Source: Lentisphaerota bacterium
GTDB taxonomy: Bacteria > Verrucomicrobiota > Kiritimatiellia > RFP12 > UBA3636
Assembly (NCBI GenBank): GCA_012514445.1
Contig: JAAZAI010000432.1
Location: forward strand, 1 to 8,746
Length of the DNA stretch: 8,746 bases
Direction of reading: 5' to 3'
Position 1 is the first letter of the stretch; each line of letters begins with the position of its first letter. The notes under the pieces were generated by a model. The model was not told the origin of the DNA and made no database searches. It saw only the letters and a list, made by a program, of their open reading frames with translations. The position numbers and the translations under genes are program-made. Of the stretch, positions 6,071 to 8,746 are shown in pieces.

Positions 6071-6123
6071 GAAAAGCAAGACTTTTCAGGCGGATTTGTG
6101 TCGTCGATGCAGATTTGCCTGAA
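6071..6123. repeat. Interleaved short inverted repeats in the ATPase/dnaX divergent spacer
   Basis: GAAAAG (6071-6076) and CTTTTC (6082-6087) form a 6-bp inverted repeat with a 5-nt centre. Overlapping its right arm, TTCAGGC (6085-6091) pairs with GCCTGAA (6117-6123) across 25 nt. They lie between the ATPase start and the dnaX promoter. They could be an operator or chance; no T-run follows either one, so they do not look like a terminator. Confidence 0.35.
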
Positions 6124-6148
6124 ATTGCGGCGCGCGTAATCATCGCCC

Positions 6149-6178
6149 TTGAAAAAGCACCCGCTTTAGGGGTATAAT
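6149..6178 (+). promoter_or_regulatory. Sigma70-type promoter of dnaX
   Basis: TTGAAA (6149-6154), an 18-nt spacer and a perfect TATAAT (6173-6178) make the best promoter match in the window. The predicted start near 6185 gives dnaX a leader of about 30 nt, which ends in GGAG (6207-6210) six bases before the ATG. It probably also serves ybaB. Confidence 0.8.
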
Positions 6179-6216
6179 CCGAGCATTGTTCAACGTGATG
6201 GAAACCGGAGCAGGAC

Positions 6217-7668
6217 ATGGCATACGAAGTGATCGCGCGAAAATGGCGCCCCCAGCGATTCGACGAAGTCGTCGGGCAGGATCCCGTCGTCAACACGCTG
6301 CGCAACGCGATCGAGCAGAACCGCATCGCGCAGGCCTACCTCCTCGCCGGCCCCCGCGGCACCGGCAAGACCACGATCGCCCGCATCTTCGCCAAGGCGC
6401 TCAACTGCAAGCACGGCCCCACCGTCACCCCCTGCGGCGAATGCGACGCCTGCCGCGAAATCGCCAACGGCACCTCCTTCGACGTCACCGAGATCGACGG
6501 CGCCTCCAACAACAAGGTGGAGGACGTCCACTCGAAGATCATCGACAACGTCGGCTTCGCCCCCGTCGGCGGCAAGTTCCGCATCTTCTACATCGACGAG
6601 GTGCACATGCTCTCGGGCAGCGCGTTCAACGCCCTGCTCAAGACGCTCGAGGAGCCGCCGCCGTACGTCAAGTTCATCTTCGCGACCACCGAGCCCGAGA
6701 AGATCATCGGCACGATCCTCTCCCGCTGCCAGCGCTTCGATCTGCGCCGCATCTCCATCGCCGACATCGTCGGCCAGCTCCGCAAGATCGCCGAGTCCGA
6801 GCAGGTCGAGGTGGACGAGGACGCGCTCATCGCCATCGCCCGCGGCGCCGACGGCGGCATGCGCGACGCCGAGTCCGCGTTCGACCAGATGATCGCCTTC
6901 ACCGGCCGCAAAATCCGCGAGTCCGACGTGCTCAGCGTCTTCGGCCTCGCCGCCCGCGGCACGATCGAGAAGCTCGCCGCCGCCGTCCTCACCGGCGACG
7001 TGCCCCAGGTGCTCAAGCTCCTCAACGAGCTCGACGCCGCCGGCAAGGACCTGCGCCGCCTCGTCGCCGAGCTCATCGCCCATTTCCGCAACCTGCTCGT
7101 CTGCATCCAGCTCGAGGGCGCCACCACCGGCCTCGACCTCACGGACGCGCAGTGCTCCACGCTCCGCGCGCAGACGTCGACCGCTTCGACCACCGCCGTG
7201 CTCGCCATCGTCGAGAACCTCATCGACCTCGAGAGCAAGCTGCGCCTCGCCCTCTCCCAGCGCACGATGATCGAGACCACCCTCATCCGCTGCGCCCGCG
7301 CCACCCACCTCGTCGACCTCGAAAGCATCCTCAAGAAGCTCGTCCAGCTCGCCGACGCCGCGCCGGCCGATCCCACGCCCGCGGCGGAGGCGTCCCGCGC
7401 CCCGAAGGCGGTCGCGCCCGCGGCCCCCCAGTCCGCGCCGCCGGCCGCGCCCCGCACCCCGATGGCTGCCGCGCCCGCGGCCCCCCAGCCCGCGCCCGAG
7501 GCCGAGCCCGAAGCGCCCGAGGGCCCCGCCGACGAGCCCGCCGACCCCGAAGCGCCTCTCGAAACCGAGGCCGAGCGCAACGCCCGCATCATCGAACTGC
7601 CCGTCGTGAAAGAAGCCCTCCGCATCTTCGACGGGAGCGTCGCCGAAATCAAGCACAAACCCGTCTAG
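6217..7668 (+). CDS. dnaX: DNA polymerase III subunit gamma/tau (clamp loader ATPase)
   Basis: The motor subunit of the DNA polymerase III clamp loader, which opens and loads the beta sliding clamp. In its 483 residues I see YEVIARKWRPQRFDEVVGQ (3-21), the typical N-terminus; Walker A GPRGTGKTT (45-53); the zinc module cysteines C64, C73, C76 and C79; Walker B IFYIDEVHML (123-132); sensor 1 FATTEPEK (155-162); and the SRC motif with arginine finger R170. The clamp-loader collar domain follows to about residue 375. A Pro/Ala/Glu-rich linker (about 383-450) ends in a short helical tail, LPVVKEALRIFDG. There is no long tau extension like that of E. coli (643 aa), and I see no A-rich slippery site for frameshifting. 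An 18-nt segment is repeated within the linker (7414-7431 and 7471-7488). ybaB follows after 28 nt. Confidence 0.98.
   Translation: MAYEVIARKWRPQRFDEVVGQDPVVNTLRNAIEQNRIAQAYLLAGPRGTGKTTIARIFAKALNCKHGPTVTPCGECDACREIANGTSFDVTEIDGASNNKVEDVHSKIIDNVGFAPVGGKFRIFYIDEVHMLSGSAFNALLKTLEEPPPYVKFIFATTEPEKIIGTILSRCQRFDLRRISIADIVGQLRKIAESEQVEVDEDALIAIARGADGGMRDAESAFDQMIAFTGRKIRESDVLSVFGLAARGTIEKLAAAVLTGDVPQVLKLLNELDAAGKDLRRLVAELIAHFRNLLVCIQLEGATTGLDLTDAQCSTLRAQTSTASTTAVLAIVENLIDLESKLRLALSQRTMIETTLIRCARATHLVDLESILKKLVQLADAAPADPTPAAEASRAPKAVAPAAPQSAPPAAPRTPMAAAPAAPQPAPEAEPEAPEGPADEPADPEAPLETEAERNARIIELPVVKEALRIFDGSVAEIKHKPV
7414..7488 (+). repeat. 18-nt in-frame direct repeat in the DnaX linker
   Basis: The same 18 bases occur at 7414-7431 and 7471-7488, exactly 57 nt (19 codons) apart, so both copies encode the APAAPQ motif in the Pro/Ala-rich linker. 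This is probably a recent internal duplication or slippage product in low-complexity GC-rich sequence. Confidence 0.8.
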
Positions 7669-7696
7669 TCCACACCAACCCCAGAGACCCCGCCAA

Positions 7697-8014
7697 ATGG
7701 CAACTCCCAACTTCTTCCAGCAGGCCAAGCAGGCCATGGAACTCCGCAGCCAGGTCAAGAAGATCCAGAAGCAGCTCGAGTCCCAGACCGTCGACTTCGA
7801 GAACGCCGGCGTCAAGGTGACCGCTCGCGGCGACCTCACCGTCGCCGCCATCGTCATCAAACCCGAGGTCGTCGACATCACCCGTCTCGACAAGCTCGAA
7901 CGCACGATCCTCGACAACGTCAACCGCGCCCTCAAGAAGGCCAAGGACGACGCCTCCGCCCAGATGCAGAAGATGACGAAGGAAATGGGCCTCGACGGAC
8001 TCCTCGGCGGCTGA
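7697..8014 (+). CDS. ybaB: YbaB/EbfC family nucleoid-associated protein
   Basis: A 105-residue DNA-binding protein of the YbaB/EbfC family, which dimerises into a tweezer-like shape and associates with the nucleoid. The N-terminal helix (about 5-35, QQAKQAMELRSQVKKIQKQLES) is coiled-coil-like. It is followed by the central beta region (36-60) with VKVTARGDLTVAAIVIKPEVVD, and a C-terminal helix rich in Lys, Asp and Met (72-98) ending in GLDGLLGG. Length and order match the family. It lies 28 nt after dnaX and before recR, the conserved dnaX-ybaB-recR order. No convincing Shine-Dalgarno sequence precedes the ATG, so it may depend on continued transcription and reinitiation from dnaX. Confidence 0.96.
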   Translation: MATPNFFQQAKQAMELRSQVKKIQKQLESQTVDFENAGVKVTARGDLTVAAIVIKPEVVDITRLDKLERTILDNVNRALKKAKDDASAQMQKMTKEMGLDGLLGG

Positions 8015-8022
8015 TTTCCTTG

Positions 8023-8044
8023 CCCTCCGCGTAGGAATGGAGGG
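8023..8044 (+). terminator. Weak stem-loop after ybaB, possible terminator
   Basis: CCCTCC (8023-8028) pairs with GGAGGG (8039-8044) across a 10-nt loop, 9 nt after the ybaB stop. No T-tract follows, so it would be a poor intrinsic terminator. It overlaps the first heptamer array. Confidence 0.25.
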
Positions 8045-8057
8045 TTCAGGGTTCAGG
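8041..8057. repeat. Heptanucleotide tandem array (AGGGTTC)
   Basis: Two full copies of AGGGTTC (8041-8047, 8048-8054) and three bases of a third (8055-8057) follow ybaB directly in non-coding sequence. It is short but perfect. Confidence 0.6.
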
Positions 8058-8092
8058 TGTTGCCCGGCAGGATCGTAATCGAGCCTGTGTAG

Positions 8093-8138
8093 GAGTCAGC
8101 TCAACCAAGTAAGTGTGTGAGTCAGCTCAGCCGAGTAA
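8093..8138. repeat. Pair of 20-nt direct repeats, period 26
   Basis: Positions 8093-8112 and 8119-8138 match at 18 of 20 bases. Both begin GAGTCAGCTCA and end AGTAA, and each is preceded by a TGTGT-like run. They lie in the otherwise gene-free gap between ybaB and recR. Near-tandem repeats of about 20 nt are known near the ends of IS21-family elements, so this may be a remnant of such an end, but no transposase gene is present in the window. Confidence 0.75.
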
Positions 8139-8166
8139 TTCCGATCCCGTGCGGTGAAAATGGGGT

Positions 8167-8196
8167 CGACAAAGCTCACGACAAAGTTTCATGAAA
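8167..8196. repeat. Direct CGACAAAG pair and TTTCATGAAA palindrome upstream of recR
   Basis: CGACAAAG occurs at 8167-8174 and 8179-8186, 12 nt apart, and a perfect 10-bp palindrome TTTCATGAAA follows at 8187-8196. They could form a regulatory site for recR or be part of the same remnant element as the 20-nt repeats. Nothing decides between these. Confidence 0.4.
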
Positions 8197-8205
8197 AACA
8201 GCCCC

Positions 8206-8226
8206 CTAGCCGCTAGCCTCTAGCCG
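8206..8226. repeat. Heptanucleotide tandem array (CTAGCCG/T)
   Basis: Three consecutive heptamers, CTAGCCG (8206-8212), CTAGCCT (8213-8219) and CTAGCCG (8220-8226), differ only at the last base. A degenerate fourth unit (CTGGGCC) follows, and the array ends 23 nt before the recR start. Confidence 0.7.
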
Positions 8227-8249
8227 CTGGGCCCCTGAATCAACCCGCG

Positions 8250-8746
8250 ATGGCGAATCCCTTTGAAAATCTGACGCACGCGCTCTCCCGGCTGCCCGGC
8301 ATCGGCCGGCGCTCCGCCGAACGCGTCGCCCTCGCGCTTGTGCGCAAGGGCGACGAGGTGATGCTGCCGCTGCTGGAGGCGCTCGCCGACGTCCGCGAGA
8401 ACGTCTGCGCCTGCCGTCTCTGCGGCTCGATCACGACGCGCCAGGACAACCCCTGCCGCCTCTGCTCCGACACGCGGCGCGACCACGCGCTGCTCTGCGT
8501 CGTCGAAGACCCCGGCGACATCATGGCCATCGAGCGCTCCGGCGCCTTCACCGGCGTCTACCACGCGCTGCACGGGCGCATCTCGCCCATGGCCGCCTCG
8601 GGGCCCGAGGACATCCGCCTCGCCGAGCTGCGCCGCCGCCTCGAGGGCGGGGCGTTCCGCGAGGTCGTCCTCGCGCTGGCGACGGACGTCGAAGGCGACG
8701 CGACCGCCGCGTACATCGCCGAGACGCTCTCGGCGTGCCACGTGAC
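8250..8746 (+). CDS. recR: Recombination mediator RecR, 3'-truncated by the window edge
   Basis: RecR works with RecO and RecF in loading RecA at single-strand gaps. The frame opens at ATG 8250 and is still open at the window end, giving 165 of about 200 expected residues. The helix-hairpin-helix region LPGIGRRSAERVALAL is at 15-30. The zinc module has C55, C58, C69 and C72; its loop is C-x10-C, whereas RecR of E. coli has about 8 residues there. The Toprim domain begins at LLCVVEDPGDIMAIE (81-95) with the acidic E86, followed by GVYHALHGRISPM and GPEDIRL. No Shine-Dalgarno sequence is visible before the start; the length and alignment of the N-terminus fix it. It follows dnaX-ybaB as in most bacteria, but after an unusually long 235-nt gap. 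Confidence 0.97.
   Translation, partial: MANPFENLTHALSRLPGIGRRSAERVALALVRKGDEVMLPLLEALADVRENVCACRLCGSITTRQDNPCRLCSDTRRDHALLCVVEDPGDIMAIERSGAFTGVYHALHGRISPMAASGPEDIRLAELRRRLEGGAFREVVLALATDVEGDATAAYIAETLSACHV

Noticed and set aside
6186..7820. A 544-codon + strand frame overlapping dnaX
   Set aside because: Its translation is almost entirely Arg, Pro and His from an out-of-phase reading of dnaX.
6190..7944. A 584-codon open frame on the - strand opposite dnaX and ybaB
   Set aside because: Same cause: an antisense shadow of GC-rich codons, low-complexity Gly/Glu/Leu content, spanning two real + strand genes.
8041..8226. A CRISPR array
   Set aside because: There are only two 20-nt repeats with a 6-nt gap and some heptamers, no regular spacers and no cas genes.
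8015..8249. A signal recognition particle RNA (ffs) near dnaX-ybaB-recR
   Set aside because: The conserved domain IV sequence with GGAAGGAAGCA is absent here and in the spacer before dnaX.
8220..8741. A 173-codon - strand frame opposite recR
   Set aside because: recR on the + strand has clear HhH, zinc and Toprim motifs; the antisense frame has none.

Overview
The window is about 8.7 kb of GC-rich bacterial chromosome. It carries housekeeping genes on the + strand, with two small accessory modules set among them. Coding regions prefer G or C at third codon positions, which creates long open frames on the opposite strand that I treat as shadows. The lineage cannot be fixed from the sequence alone. 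The GC content, the RpiB-SHMT fusion, the short gamma-like DnaX and the weak use of Shine-Dalgarno sites would fit a member of the PVC group (Verrucomicrobiota, Kiritimatiellota or Lentisphaerota), but this is a low-confidence inference.

Layout from left to right. (1) 1-1407 is an NAD(P)-dependent aldehyde dehydrogenase cut by the left edge; its last codons overlap the promoter and start of the next module. (2) 1385-2067 is a vapB-vapC type II toxin-antitoxin pair with ATGA stop/start coupling. It has its own promoter, a palindromic candidate operator and an apparently leaderless vapB. (3) 2088-2537 is a small cysteine-rich DUF116 protein. (4) 2661-4343 is one reading frame that fuses ribose-5-phosphate isomerase B to a complete serine hydroxymethyltransferase. 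It is preceded by a TATAAT box and a leader of about 95 nt. (5) On the - strand, 6020 down to 4330 is a two-gene unit: an AAA_14/DUF4143 ATPase followed 14 nt later by an unrecognised 143-aa protein that ends by overlapping the 3' end of glyA. (6) From 6149 a strong TTGAAA-18-TATAAT promoter drives dnaX (DNA polymerase III gamma/tau), then ybaB/ebfC. (7) 8015-8249 is a non-coding, repeat-rich gap with two diverged 20-nt repeats and two different heptanucleotide tandem arrays. (8) recR begins at 8250 and runs off the right edge.

dnaX-ybaB-recR is the widely conserved replication and recombination cluster. DnaX builds the clamp loader, YbaB is a nucleoid-associated protein, and RecR acts in RecFOR gap repair. 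The RpiB-SHMT fusion places a pentose-phosphate isomerase and the main one-carbon-generating enzyme on one chain, both feeding nucleotide synthesis. The vapBC pair and the DUF4143 ATPase pair look like accessory insertions between conserved genes. The DUF4143 pair is the least explained part of the window.
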